DNA from: JACMLD01 sp039916305
Lineage (GTDB): Bacteria > Bacteroidota > Bacteroidia > Chitinophagales > Chitinophagaceae
DNA: 64,000 bases
Assembly (NCBI GenBank): GCA_039916305.1
Contig: JBDSLR010000026.1
Coordinates: 1-64,000 of the forward strand
Direction of reading: 5' to 3'
Shown: in pieces, positions 42,977-51,899 of the stretch
How positions within the stretch are numbered: position 1 is the first letter of the stretch
How the letters are laid out: every line of letters begins with the position of its first letter
Translations under genes and position numbers: made by a program
Notes under the pieces: model-generated
Database searches by the model: none
What the model saw: the letters and a program-made list of their open reading frames with translations, nothing else
What the model was told of the DNA's origin: nothing

Positions 42977-44155
42977 ATGAATACCGACCCCGACCGTGTA
43001 TCTGCTGCTACCCCACTTCCTGAGGCGGAGGTGTATGATACTGCCATTATTGGGGGCGGACTGGCGGGGCTGGCGCTGGCCATACAACTGGCCAAAGAAA
43101 ACTTCCGGGTGATTGTAATAGAAAAAGAAGTTTATCCCTTTCACCGTGTTTGCGGGGAATACATCAGTTTTGAATGCTGGAATTTTCTGGAAAGTATTGG
43201 CTACCCTTTAAGTGATATGGATTTGCCTTCTATAAAAAACCTGCTGGTATCTGCCCCCAATGGGCATACCGTGTCGCATACATTAACATTGGGCGGGTTC
43301 GGCATCAGCCGGTATAAGATTGATGCAGAGCTGGCGCAGATAGCTGCAGACAACGGTGCGGTGGTGAGGCAAAATGAAAAAGTAAATGAAGTTGTGTTTA
43401 ATGGCAACCTGTTTACTGTACATACTACCACGGCTGTTATTCAGGCAAAATGTGTAGCGGCATCTTTTGGCAAACGCAGTAACCTGGATGTAAAATGGAA
43501 GCGGGCATTTGCCCTTCAGCGACCTGGAAAGTTAAATAATTACATAGGTGTAAAATACCATGTTAAGATAGATGGGGCTGCCGATGCCATTGCCCTGCAT
43601 AATTTTGCCGATGGATATTGCGGCATTTCGCAGGTAGAAGACAATACCTGGTGTCTTTGTTATTTAACCACTGCAAACAACCTGAAGAAATCGGGTAATA
43701 GCATTGAAACCATGGAGAAAACTATTTTGTACCAGAACCCGTTACTAAAGAATATATTCTCTACGGCTTTATTTATTAATAGAGATCCTGTTACGATTGC
43801 CCAGGTGGCCTTCAGTAAAAAAGAACAGGTAACGGACCATATGCTGATGGTAGGCGATGCTGCCGGCATGATAACGCCCCTGTGCGGCAATGGCATGAGT
43901 ATGGCCCTGCATGGCAGCAAGATAGCCGCCCTGGCCATAGCCAGTTTTCTGGATGGTAAAACCTCCCGGGCGCAGATGGAAGCCAGTTACAGCCAGCAAT
44001 GGAATAACTTGTTTGCCAAAAGATTACGGACCGGTCGTTTTATCCAGCGTATGTTTGGCAAGCCCTGGCTTACCAATGCTTTTATTACTATATTGAAACC
44101 CTTTCCAAAAATTACGGCATATTTGATACGCCAAACCCATGGAGAACCCTTTTGA
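42977..44155 (+). CDS. FAD-dependent oxidoreductase (geranylgeranyl reductase/hydroxylase-like)
   Basis: A 392-residue flavoprotein. The Rossmann dinucleotide motif IIGGGLAGLALAIQLA lies near residues 24-39 with the acidic end of strand 2 in VIVIEKE. The second FAD motif is MVGDAAGMITPLCGNGMSMAL (about 290-310). This group holds aromatic hydroxylases and prenyl-chain reductases, and both fit the operon: it could hydroxylate the polyketide ring, as SrsC does in Streptomyces, or reduce the prenyl chain added by the UbiA enzyme. The ATG has no strong ribosome site. The next gene starts 25 bases later. Confidence 0.88.
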   Translation: MNTDPDRVSAATPLPEAEVYDTAIIGGGLAGLALAIQLAKENFRVIVIEKEVYPFHRVCGEYISFECWNFLESIGYPLSDMDLPSIKNLLVSAPNGHTVSHTLTLGGFGISRYKIDAELAQIAADNGAVVRQNEKVNEVVFNGNLFTVHTTTAVIQAKCVAASFGKRSNLDVKWKRAFALQRPGKLNNYIGVKYHVKIDGAADAIALHNFADGYCGISQVEDNTWCLCYLTTANNLKKSGNSIETMEKTILYQNPLLKNIFSTALFINRDPVTIAQVAFSKKEQVTDHMLMVGDAAGMITPLCGNGMSMALHGSKIAALAIASFLDGKTSRAQMEASYSQQWNNLFAKRLRTGRFIQRMFGKPWLTNAFITILKPFPKITAYLIRQTHGEPF

Positions 44156-44180
44156 AAACTACCTATAAGTGAGTACTGTT

Positions 44181-45629
44181 ATGAAACATCTGATACTGGT
44201 AAGCTGCTATTGCCTTTTGGCCTTTGGCGCAGGGGCACAAAATTATCATGCCATCCAGGGCTCATCGTATGCAGGGGCGCTGGGCGTACACAATAATCCG
44301 GCTTCCATTGTTAACACGCCTTTTTCATGGGACGTAGTATTGTTTGGCACACAGGTTACAAGCAGTACCAATGCCTTCACCATCTATAATTATTCATTAC
44401 TCTCTTCCCCGGCCAATTCACTCTACCAGGTAGATAAAGGACAATATGCCCGTAAAGCAACCCTCAACTTTAACCTTAACCTGCTTAATGCAAGAATAGC
44501 CCTTAACCGGAAAAGCAGTATTGCATTTGGCATTAACTTAAGAAGCCATAGCAACCTGAAAACAAGTGATTACAATTTTATTGATACACTTGAAAATTCC
44601 AGTGATTTTTTGAAAATCAACCAGGATCTTGATAACGTTAATGGGAAATTGCTCAGCAGTACGTGGATAGAAGGGTATATCAGCTACGCACGCACGATTG
44701 CTGACAATGAATTCAGCAGGTTGAATGCCGGCGTCACGGTAAAGTTGAGCAGGGGTATCTCAGGTGCTTATACCAATTTAAACAATATTGTACTTTCGCG
44801 CAGCGTAACTGGCAACTCAACTGTTTACAATGTGAATGCAGCTGATATTGTTTACGGATATTCCTCTAATTACGATCGCTGGCACAGCAACAACAGCAGT
44901 TCACAGAACATTAATAATTTCGTCAGTTATACGGAGGGCGGCGCATCGGTGGATGCAGGCTTCGAGTATTTAATAAAACCCCAGGGCACTACCAGCTTTG
45001 GTGATGACGCAGATTATTATGATTACGACTGGAAACTGGGTCTTTCTTTACTGGATATTGGTGGTAACCAGTACAAGTATGGTACACAGAGCCGTATAAT
45101 CAGCAGTATAAAATCCACTATCACCGGCACTACGCTTGATAATAAATTTGACTCAACCATCGGTACCCTGCAACAGTTTAATGACAGCCTGGCTACTGTT
45201 GTAAACGCAGACCAGGCAGGTGGTAAGTTTACCGTCATTAATCCCATGCGCCTGGTGGCCAATGTTGATCACTACCTTACCGGCAACTTTTATATCAATG
45301 CAGCATTATCCATTAATCTACCCTTCTCTTCCATAAAAAAAGGCTATTTACAGGTAAAGGAAATCAATTTGTTTACGGTTACTCCGAGGTGGGAAACCAA
45401 GCGGTATGGTGTTTACCTGCCCATTCAATACAATACACAAAAACAGTTTTGGGTGGGTGCCGCTTTTAAAGCAGGCCCCCTTTTGCTGGGCTTTCATAAC
45501 CTGGCCAACCTTTTTTCAAAAACCTCTGTGCAAAATGGGGGCGGTTATATTGCACTCATTCTCCGCGCTCCGCGGGGACTTAATGAAAAAACAGATAAAA
45601 GATTGGACTGCCCCAAACCGATTTGGTAG
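44181..45629 (+). CDS. DUF5723 family exported protein
   Basis: A 482-residue protein with a signal peptide (MKHLILVSCYCLLAFGAGAQ). The body matches the DUF5723 family of Bacteroidota: SYAGALGVHNNPASIVNT near residues 27-44 and a long alternating beta pattern that suggests an outer-membrane barrel. The ATG at 44181 is preferred over the GTG at 44169 because it begins the signal peptide directly. It starts 25 bases after the flavoprotein gene and may share its transcript, so it could help place or export the operon's lipid product; that link is only positional. The function of the family is unknown. Confidence 0.75.
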   Translation: MKHLILVSCYCLLAFGAGAQNYHAIQGSSYAGALGVHNNPASIVNTPFSWDVVLFGTQVTSSTNAFTIYNYSLLSSPANSLYQVDKGQYARKATLNFNLNLLNARIALNRKSSIAFGINLRSHSNLKTSDYNFIDTLENSSDFLKINQDLDNVNGKLLSSTWIEGYISYARTIADNEFSRLNAGVTVKLSRGISGAYTNLNNIVLSRSVTGNSTVYNVNAADIVYGYSSNYDRWHSNNSSSQNINNFVSYTEGGASVDAGFEYLIKPQGTTSFGDDADYYDYDWKLGLSLLDIGGNQYKYGTQSRIISSIKSTITGTTLDNKFDSTIGTLQQFNDSLATVVNADQAGGKFTVINPMRLVANVDHYLTGNFYINAALSINLPFSSIKKGYLQVKEINLFTVTPRWETKRYGVYLPIQYNTQKQFWVGAAFKAGPLLLGFHNLANLFSKTSVQNGGGYIALILRAPRGLNEKTDKRLDCPKPIW

Positions 45630-45690
45630 GCAATAAATTTTCTCTCCGGCATTTCTCCAGGCAGCTGCAAAGCCATACTTTCAATATATT

Positions 45691-45720
45691 TTGAAAATTC
45701 AGAAATAGCGTGTAATTTTA
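45691..45720 (+). promoter_or_regulatory. Candidate promoter of the GbsR/MarR gene
   Basis: TTG within 45691-45694 and TAATTTTA (45713-45720), one base off TAnnTTTG, are spaced about 19-20 bases. The box ends 20 bases before the ATG. Confidence 0.35.
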
Positions 45721-45740
45721 GGTTGTAAAATAATTGCGAT

Positions 45741-46247
45741 ATGAAATTGACCGACGCCAAATTACAGTTTATTGCTTCCTGGGGGGCTTTCGGTACGCAC
45801 TGGGGTATTAACCGTACCATGGCACAGATCCACGCTTTGCTGCTGGTAAGTGCAGAACCGCTTAACCAGGATAATATTATGGAGCAGCTGAATATCAGCC
45901 GCGGCAATGTAAATATGAATATCAGGGAACTCATTGACTGGGCCCTGGTGGAAAGGGTAATTGTACCTGGTGAACGCAAAGAATATTTCAATGCAGAAAA
46001 AGACATCTGGAAAGTAGCCAGGTTAATCATTAAAGAAAGAAAGAAACGTGAGTTGGATCCGATGCTTAAATTACTTGAACAACTGAAAAATGTTGATGGC
46101 GATAAAAAAGATAAACAGGTGAAGCAGTTTGTAGATACAGTTAGCGGTATTAAGCGCTTTGGCGAACAGGCAGACAAAATGCTGGACGTAATGGTAAAAG
46201 CAGATGAGAATTGGTTTGTGGGCAGCCTGATGAAATTTTTTAAATAG
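45741..46247 (+). CDS. GbsR/MarR family transcriptional regulator
   Basis: A 168-residue winged-helix DNA-binding protein. The family start KLQFIASWGAFGTHWGINRTMAQIHALLLVS is followed by a helix-turn-helix in LNQDNIMEQLNISRGNVNMNIRELIDWALVERV (about 42-74) and the wing GERKEYFNAEKD. A charged C-terminal helix likely forms the dimer. GbsR proteins sense small solutes such as choline; here the ligand and targets are unknown. No operon partner: the next gene on the strand is 113 bases away. A 248-codon antisense frame overlaps it and is rejected. Confidence 0.9.
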   Translation: MKLTDAKLQFIASWGAFGTHWGINRTMAQIHALLLVSAEPLNQDNIMEQLNISRGNVNMNIRELIDWALVERVIVPGERKEYFNAEKDIWKVARLIIKERKKRELDPMLKLLEQLKNVDGDKKDKQVKQFVDTVSGIKRFGEQADKMLDVMVKADENWFVGSLMKFFK

Positions 46248-46360
46248 ATTGTATTAAACCCTTGTAAAGTGGCAGATTGATATTTTCTCATTAACCGGTA
46301 CGCCGGTTATTTTTAAGGGCAGTTATTTCATTATTTTCTGAAAGTATAAAATTTACAATT

Positions 46361-47398
46361 GTGAAAAATAAAAAAATTGTGATCGTTGGCGGCACCGGCT
46401 TTATTGGCCAGGCACTGGCAGGCTGCTTTGGCAAAGACAACACGATTATCGTTATTAGCAGGGAATCTGTAAACGGTCATAATAATGGGTATACGCACCA
46501 ATTACTATTGCCTGCGCAAGGCTATAATATTACTTACCGCCGTTGGGATGCCGAACACCAGGAGAAGCACTGGACCAGCGAGCTGGAAGGCGCTGACCTG
46601 GTTATCAACCTGGCCGGTAAAAGTGTTAACTGCAGGTACACAGAAAAAAATAAGCAGGAAATTCTCAGCAGCCGCATCAACCCAACCAAAGCCATTGGCG
46701 AAGCAATCCGTAACTGTACAGTGCCACCCAAATTATGGATCAACGCCGGGTCTGCAACTATTTACAGGCATGCCACGGATCGCCCGCAGGATGAATACAA
46801 TGGCGAATACGCCGATGATTTTTCTGTACAGGTTTGCCGGCAGTGGGAAAAAAGTTTTACAGATCAACGCACAGCATTTACGCGGAAGGTAGTATTGCGC
46901 ATGGCGATTGCCCTTGGTAATGGTGGCGTAATGATACCCTATTTTAACCTGCTTAAATTTGGACTGGGTGGCAGGCAGGGCCACGGCAGACAAATGTACA
47001 GCTGGATACATACAGACGATATATGTCATATGATTGAATGGATATACGAACACAAAAATATAGAAGGTATATACAATTGTGCGGCACCCAATACCGTGAC
47101 CAATGATTTTTTTATGAAGACCCTTCGCCGCATTACCGGTCATAATTTTGGTTTACCAGCTCACAAGTGGATGCTAACCATTGGTGGATGGCTGATAGGT
47201 ACCGAAAAAGAGTTGCTATTGAAAAGCCGTTGGGTAGTACCCACCAAAATTCTGGAAACCGGTTTTACATTCAGGTTTTCAAAACTGGAAGATGCTATTG
47301 AAGACATTGTGCGTAAAACGCCCTGGAAAAAATACCGGTGGTTTAAAGCAGGGGCGTTACAAGAGGAAAATCCCGGCAGGCTGATAAAAGCACATTAA
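46361..47398 (+). CDS. TIGR01777 family NAD(P)-dependent epimerase
   Basis: A 345-residue short-chain-dehydrogenase-like protein of the extended type. The nucleotide-binding motif GGTGFIG is near residues 9-15. The TIGR01777 features follow: DLVINLAGKSVNCRYTEKNKQEILSSRI near 78-105 and a C-terminal DUF1731-like end (LKSRWVVPTKILETGFTFRF). The start is GTG. The family is linked to cell-division inhibitor-like YfcH/SULA proteins in plants and bacteria, but the substrate is unknown. Single gene. Confidence 0.88.
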   Translation: MKNKKIVIVGGTGFIGQALAGCFGKDNTIIVISRESVNGHNNGYTHQLLLPAQGYNITYRRWDAEHQEKHWTSELEGADLVINLAGKSVNCRYTEKNKQEILSSRINPTKAIGEAIRNCTVPPKLWINAGSATIYRHATDRPQDEYNGEYADDFSVQVCRQWEKSFTDQRTAFTRKVVLRMAIALGNGGVMIPYFNLLKFGLGGRQGHGRQMYSWIHTDDICHMIEWIYEHKNIEGIYNCAAPNTVTNDFFMKTLRRITGHNFGLPAHKWMLTIGGWLIGTEKELLLKSRWVVPTKILETGFTFRFSKLEDAIEDIVRKTPWKKYRWFKAGALQEENPGRLIKAH

Positions 47399-47412
47399 AA
47401 ATGTTACTGTCT

Positions 47413-47420
47413 TAGCTTTG
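47413..47420 (+). promoter_or_regulatory. -7 box before the CoA-binding protein gene (TAGCTTTG)
   Basis: A full match to TAnnTTTG, 60 bases before the ATG at 47481. The TTG element is not found at the usual distance. Confidence 0.4.
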
Positions 47421-47480
47421 CGGGCGGCCATTTAACAAAAGCAGCATTACATTTGTTATATTATTGATACAAAGCACAGC

Positions 47481-47852
47481 ATGGATAAGCAAACAAAGAA
47501 AACACTGGTACTTGGCGCGTCTGGCAATCCCTCCCGCTATAGCTTTCTTGCTATCAACAAATTGAGAAGTAAGGGCCATCCGGTGGTGGCTATCGGAAGA
47601 AAAGCAGCGCAGGTAGGTGATGTTGCGGTGCTGACGGCACAAGGCCCGGCAGACAATGTTGATACAGTTGCACTTTACCTGAATGCTGATCATCAGAAAG
47701 AATACTACGACTACATATTATCACTTAGTCCCAAACGCATCATCTTTAACCCAGGCACAGAAAATGATGAACTGGTAGCGCTTGCCAAAGCAAATAATAT
47801 AGAGCCAATGCATGCCTGTACACTTGTTTTATTGAGTACGGGTCAATATTGA
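47481..47852 (+). CDS. CoA-binding domain protein
   Basis: A 123-residue stand-alone Rossmann protein of the CoA_binding_2 family. The motif VLGASGNPSRYSFLAINKLRSKGHPVVAIGRK (about 10-41) is the nucleotide-binding beta-alpha-beta unit. The central block VDTVALYLNADHQKEYYDYIL and the PKRIIFNPGTENDEL segment are family-typical. Family members bind CoA, but no reaction is known. Single gene with its own -7 box. Confidence 0.88.
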   Translation: MDKQTKKTLVLGASGNPSRYSFLAINKLRSKGHPVVAIGRKAAQVGDVAVLTAQGPADNVDTVALYLNADHQKEYYDYILSLSPKRIIFNPGTENDELVALAKANNIEPMHACTLVLLSTGQY

Positions 47853-47893
47853 TTGCGCTGAACAATTTTTTCATACTAGTTCCGTTTTATTTT

Positions 47894-47919
47894 TATACTT
47901 CCATTTTGTAAGAAGTATA
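47894..47919. other. 8-bp hairpin between the CoA-binding and small secreted protein genes
   Basis: TATACTTC/GAAGTATA with a 10-base loop. AT-rich and without a T run behind it; could be an operator or a weak terminator. Confidence 0.4.
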
Positions 47920-47968
47920 GTGTTGATCGTACCCTTCTGAAAATATCCAAATCCTTAAAAAACACGCC

Positions 47969-48424
47969 ATGAAATTCCTATGCCTATGGGGTACCATCAC
48001 CTGCATACTTATCGCATTCAGCGCCAACTGCCAGACTGCCCCGCTTAACCAGCACCCGGCAGAGAAAGAACCACTCTTTAACCATTTACCAGAAAAAATT
48101 TCCTGTACTGCCGTTTCCCTGCAAAATATTTTTGCTGCAGCGGTTACCAATAACATCAGTGTATTACTGGGGACGCAATTAAAAATCGATGGTACAGTGA
48201 TTGCCAAGGTTGCCGTTACGCCCGACCAGCTAAGTATAAACATTCGCTGCAGCAACTACCAGAATGCTTTGCTGAATCTTTCACGCATTACTCAAACTGA
48301 CGGTTCTTTTTCTTATATAGGAAGAATTGTAAGTCCGCGGCACGGAGATGTATTACTGCTTTGGGAAGACAAAGGCCAATATGCATTTATAAGAGAAAAG
48401 CAGCTGTTAACCATGGTTGAATAA
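47969..48424 (+). CDS. Small secreted hypothetical protein
   Basis: A 151-residue protein with a signal peptide (MKFLCLWGTITCILIAFSANCQ). I do not recognise the family. The mature part has alternating hydrophobic segments (ISVLLGTQLKIDGTVIAKV, LSINIRCSNYQNALLNLSRI) suggesting a small alpha/beta domain. It lies 34 bases before the secreted metzincin protease gene on the same strand. An inhibitor, chaperone or propeptide-like partner of that protease is a possibility from position only. Confidence 0.7.
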   Translation: MKFLCLWGTITCILIAFSANCQTAPLNQHPAEKEPLFNHLPEKISCTAVSLQNIFAAAVTNNISVLLGTQLKIDGTVIAKVAVTPDQLSINIRCSNYQNALLNLSRITQTDGSFSYIGRIVSPRHGDVLLLWEDKGQYAFIREKQLLTMVE

Positions 48425-48458
48425 TTCATTAGCAACAATCCAATATCCCTCCTCCCAA

Positions 48459-50039
48459 ATGAAAGCGTCTTTTTTACACCTGCTGCTGATATTGACCATA
48501 CTGGCATCCCCTGCGGAGGCCCAGGTACCTAAACTCAGCAGTTATCCGTCTGCACAGGCAACCATTTTTATCGATTTCGACGGCCAGTATGTAGCAGGCA
48601 CCGCATGGAACTATACAGGCGATATTAATGCAGCTCCGGCCGGATATAGCAGTGCAGTGATAACAGAGATTTACAATCGCGTAGCAGAAGACTTCCGGCC
48701 TTTCAACCTGAATGTTACAACGGATTCCACTTACTATTGGGCCGCCCCTAAAAATAAGCGTATGCGGGTGATTGTTACCCCCAGTTCACAATGGTATGGA
48801 TCGTCCGGTGGCGTGGCGTATACCGGCTCTTTTATCTGGGCCGATAATACCCCCTGCTGGGTTTTCAGCGCCCTGCTAAACAATAATACCAAATGGGTGG
48901 CAGAAGCCGTATCGCATGAAGCAGGCCACACCCTTGGGCTGCAGCACCAGAGTGTTTACAATGCCGGCTGCACTAAAACTGCAGAATATAATACCGGCCT
49001 GGGCACGGGAGAAATTGGCTGGGCGCCTATTATGGGGGCCGGCTATTACCAGAACCATACCACCTGGAACATCGGCCCCAATACAATCAACTGCAGCAGT
49101 ATGCAGAATGACTTTAACATCATCAGTACAAACAATGGTTTTGGTCTCCGCGCCGATGACCATGGAAATAACAATACCACAGCAACAGCCATCAACATAT
49201 TTGCCGGATCATTCAGTGCCAGCGGACTTATCAATACTACCGCTGATGCAGATGTGTTTAAGCTGGTAGTACCGCAAAGCACTACGCTTAAGTTAAGTGC
49301 CATACCCCAGAACGTAGGCAGTGGCGATGACGGCGCCAATATAGATATTAAAGTAATATTACTGAACGGTGATGACACGATAAATATTTACAACCCCTCA
49401 ACCCTCCTGAACGCCGGTATTGATACCAATATCAATGCCGGCACTTATTTCATTGTGGTAGATGGCGTAGGAAATATTTACCACAATGATGAAGGTAGTA
49501 TTGGCCTGTACAATATCTCGGGTACACTTGCCACCTTATTGCCGGTAAAAAACTTTCATTTCAGTGGCGTGGCGGTTAATGATAAACACCAGCTTTCCTG
49601 GTCTTTGCAAACGGATGAAGTCATTAAACAGGTAATAGTAGAAAGCGCTTCAGATGCGCAGCATTTTGTGACACTGGCTGCACTTAACCCAACCTTACAA
49701 GCATACAGCAATCAGCCCCTGACCAATGAAATTATTTACTACCGGTTAAAAGTAATTACTGCGCAGCATGCAACTGGCTATCTGTCTAATACTATTGCGC
49801 TGAAAAGCAGGATTAGCAGCACTGGTATACAGGTTTTCAATACCAACAGCAGCGGTTTAACAATCAGCAGCGGCAGTAACTATGCTTACCAGTTATTCAC
49901 GGCGGGGGGCCAGCTGATTGGCAGCGGCCAGCTAAGCCAGGGCATTAACCAGTTGCCTCTTGCAGCCAGAACCGGCGTACTATTATTGCATTGCAGCAAT
50001 GGTAACCAGTCGTTTACCAAAAAAATAATAAAACAATAA
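48459..50039 (+). CDS. Secreted metzincin zinc protease with probable T9SS sorting tail
   Basis: A 526-residue exported protease. The ATG at 48459 begins the signal peptide (MKASFLHLLLILTILASPAEAQ); an upstream ATG at 48417 would add 14 unrelated residues. The zinc motif HEAGHTLGLQH (H153, E154, H157, H163) is the full metzincin HExxHxxGxxH. The expected Met-turn may be IMGAGY further on. A PPC-like beta domain follows the catalytic part. The last 75 residues (VFNTNSSG..., YQLFTAGGQLIGSG..., ending FTKKIIKQ) resemble the type A sorting domain of type IX secretion cargo. The T9SS gene porT lies 2.6 kb downstream. Confidence 0.88.
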   Translation: MKASFLHLLLILTILASPAEAQVPKLSSYPSAQATIFIDFDGQYVAGTAWNYTGDINAAPAGYSSAVITEIYNRVAEDFRPFNLNVTTDSTYYWAAPKNKRMRVIVTPSSQWYGSSGGVAYTGSFIWADNTPCWVFSALLNNNTKWVAEAVSHEAGHTLGLQHQSVYNAGCTKTAEYNTGLGTGEIGWAPIMGAGYYQNHTTWNIGPNTINCSSMQNDFNIISTNNGFGLRADDHGNNNTTATAINIFAGSFSASGLINTTADADVFKLVVPQSTTLKLSAIPQNVGSGDDGANIDIKVILLNGDDTINIYNPSTLLNAGIDTNINAGTYFIVVDGVGNIYHNDEGSIGLYNISGTLATLLPVKNFHFSGVAVNDKHQLSWSLQTDEVIKQVIVESASDAQHFVTLAALNPTLQAYSNQPLTNEIIYYRLKVITAQHATGYLSNTIALKSRISSTGIQVFNTNSSGLTISSGSNYAYQLFTAGGQLIGSGQLSQGINQLPLAARTGVLLLHCSNGNQSFTKKIIKQ

Positions 50040-50064
50040 CCCCAGCACGGTGTCTTATTTAGAT

Positions 50065-50089
50065 GGTTTTTCCGTAAATTGGGAAAACC
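50065..50089. other. Inverted repeat upstream of ykuK
   Basis: GGTTTTTCC/GGGAAAACC, a 9-bp stem with one G-T pair and a 7-base loop, placed 10 bases before the ATG at 50099. It could act as an operator, or as a 3' end structure for the protease gene. Confidence 0.4.
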
Positions 50090-50098
50090 CATTTAAAT

Positions 50099-50572
50099 AT
50101 GATATGGAGAAAATTTAATGGCGACCCGCTTGATCTACCCATCAAACAAGCTGTTGAAAACACCATCAAACGCGAAAGCAACAAAGGTTACCACCTTAAA
50201 GTTTGCATTGGCACAGACAGCCAGGTAAAAGGGAGTGATACGGAATTTGCCACAGTAATTGTTTTTCTGCGTGAGGGGCACGGTGGTTTCATGTTCATCC
50301 ACAATGAAAAAACAAAGCAGCGGTACAGTATTAAAGAACGTATGCTGGTAGAAGTAGCCAAAAGCATTGAAATTGCTTATGAGCTTTGCCACCTGTTTAC
50401 AAAGTATGATGTAGACATGGAAGTACATGCGGACATAAATACCAATCCGCATTTTAAAAGCAATGACGCCCTCAAAGAAGCCATGGGCTATATACTGGGA
50501 ATGGGTTTTGCTTTCAAGGCCAAGCCAGAGGCTTTTGCCAGCAGCAGCTGCGCCAATAAGATAGTAAATTAA
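50099..50572 (+). CDS. YkuK-like RNase H-fold protein (DUF458)
   Basis: A 157-residue soluble protein of the DUF458/YkuK family, which has a ribonuclease H-like fold. Visible family blocks are KVCIGTDSQVKG (about 34-45, with the first acidic residue of the putative active site), RYSIKERMLVEVAKSIEIAYEL and VDMEVHADINTNPHFKSN, which holds further acidic residues. Activity is not established. It is a single gene closed by an intrinsic terminator. Confidence 0.88.
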   Translation: MIWRKFNGDPLDLPIKQAVENTIKRESNKGYHLKVCIGTDSQVKGSDTEFATVIVFLREGHGGFMFIHNEKTKQRYSIKERMLVEVAKSIEIAYELCHLFTKYDVDMEVHADINTNPHFKSNDALKEAMGYILGMGFAFKAKPEAFASSSCANKIVN

Positions 50573-50599
50573 AAACCCTTTGGCTGCCGGAGGGTTTTT
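50571..50599 (+). terminator. Intrinsic terminator behind ykuK
   Basis: AAAAACCCT/AGGGTTTTT (50571-50579 with 50591-50599) with an 11-base loop; it begins at the stop codon. A long T run closes it. Confidence 0.88.
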
Positions 50600-50683
50600 T
50601 AATGTACAGTTGTGTACCACACAGCTAATGGAATTGTCACCGCTAATAAAAAACGCAGAAAATTTTTACCGAAGATGCGCAGA

Positions 50684-50947
50684 TTATTGTTTATACTTTG
50701 CCTGATCTAAAGTATGCTTCGGTATCACGGGATGAAGGATTAATCCGGAGCATAATAAAAAAATGACCAATCGCAAAAGGAATACCTCCTTTCTTTCCGC
50801 AGAAAATAGCTTCTTCTTTCCGATTAAACAAAGGATTGCAGTAATATTAATAAAACCCAGTATACACATGCAGGTAAGCGTATGAAAATAAGGCATCGGT
50901 TCCCGTTTTCCTTTTCTGTAAAAGTTGTAAACCAGGAAACATTGCAA
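50684..50947 (-). other. Possible small membrane protein reading frame; otherwise empty gap
   Basis: In the 494-base gap between ykuK and engB one minus-strand frame of 87 codons (or 70 from the ATG at 50896) has two hydrophobic stretches (TLTCMCILGFINITAILCLI and LLRLVIFLLCSGLIL). I do not recognise it, it lacks a clear ribosome site, and the local base composition is AT-rich, so chance is more likely. Nothing else is seen here. Confidence 0.18.
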
Positions 50948-51066
50948 ACGTTAGCATTCCATGCAAGGTTTCTTTTGATATGTAAAAACAATTTTTCAAA
51001 GATTTTTTTAACATCATCGCTACCGTTTCCAGGCAAAGCACTGCATCGTTGCAGCTTTTTTATTTT

Positions 51067-51681
51067 TTAATTTTTAATTTCTTTTTTATACGCCTCATTG
51101 GCATCCCCAATAAATTTCAGTATTTTATCACGGCCCAATTTCTTAACAGCACTGGTAACAAAATGCGCGGGCAAAAATTCCCATTCTTTGCGCATGGCAT
51201 CCAGGAACGCTTTAACATTTCCCGCCACTACACGCTGGGTTTCCTTATCGGCTTTGGTAAAAATAAGCGCAAATGGTATCTGCCATTCGCCCAGCTGGTT
51301 TACAAAATCAAGATCCAGCTTCTGCGGACCGTGCCGGCTGTCAATCAGCACAAAAATATTTAACAGGTTTTCGCGCTTGCGCAAATAATTTTCAATCATT
51401 TGCTCCCACCTGCGGCGATCTTTCAGTGATACCTTGGCAAAACCATAGCCGGGTAAATCCACAATATACCAACCCTTGTTAATGATAAAATGATTGATGA
51501 GTTGCGTTTTACCGGGTGTACCCGAAGTTTTAGCCAGTTTCTGATTATTGCAAAGCATATTTATAACTGAACTTTTGCCCACATTGCTGCGCCCAATAAA
51601 CGCATATTCGGCTTTATCCGGCGGCGGACATTTTGTATAATCCGGGCTGCTGATAACGTATTCCGCAGAATTAATTTCCAT
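51067..51681 (-). CDS. engB: Ribosome biogenesis GTPase EngB (YsxC/YihA)
   Basis: Essential GTPase for assembly of the large ribosomal subunit. The G motifs are all present: G1 GRSNVGKSS (about 30-38), the G2 threonine in TPGKTQLIN, G3 DLPGYG, G4 TKAD and G5-like TSA. Length 204 matches the family. The start MEINSAEYVISSPDYTKCP is typical. It is a single gene on the minus strand, divergent from ubiE. Confidence 0.96.
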   Translation of the reverse strand: MEINSAEYVISSPDYTKCPPPDKAEYAFIGRSNVGKSSVINMLCNNQKLAKTSGTPGKTQLINHFIINKGWYIVDLPGYGFAKVSLKDRRRWEQMIENYLRKRENLLNIFVLIDSRHGPQKLDLDFVNQLGEWQIPFALIFTKADKETQRVVAGNVKAFLDAMRKEWEFLPAHFVTSAVKKLGRDKILKFIGDANEAYKKEIKN

Positions 51682-51885
51682 GCGGCGAAGTTCATAGTTT
51701 TTAGTCTATAGTTTGTAGTTCTTAACGGGTTAAAGCAAATATTACCAGCAAAACACCCCTATTTTTAAACCAAAAGAAAAAAATATTGTTTTGGCCAACC
51801 ATGCAGCTTCGGGGTTTGGGGTTAGCGTCTGCGATTACCTGGAACTAAAAACCACGCAGCAGGCACTAAAAACTGTCGTACAACT

Positions 51886-51893
51886 TATCTTTG
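51886..51893 (+). promoter_or_regulatory. -7 box immediately before ubiE (TATCTTTG)
   Basis: A full match to TAnnTTTG ending only 6 bases before the ATG at 51900. With a start of transcription about 5-7 bases further on, the mRNA would be leaderless or nearly so. No TTG element is found. Confidence 0.45.
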
Positions 51894-51899
51894 CATCCC

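Noticed and set aside
45545..46291. A 248-codon minus-strand frame over the GbsR/MarR gene
   Set aside because: It runs antisense to a clear regulator gene and across the end of the DUF5723 gene, has serine/leucine-rich low-information content and no family resemblance.
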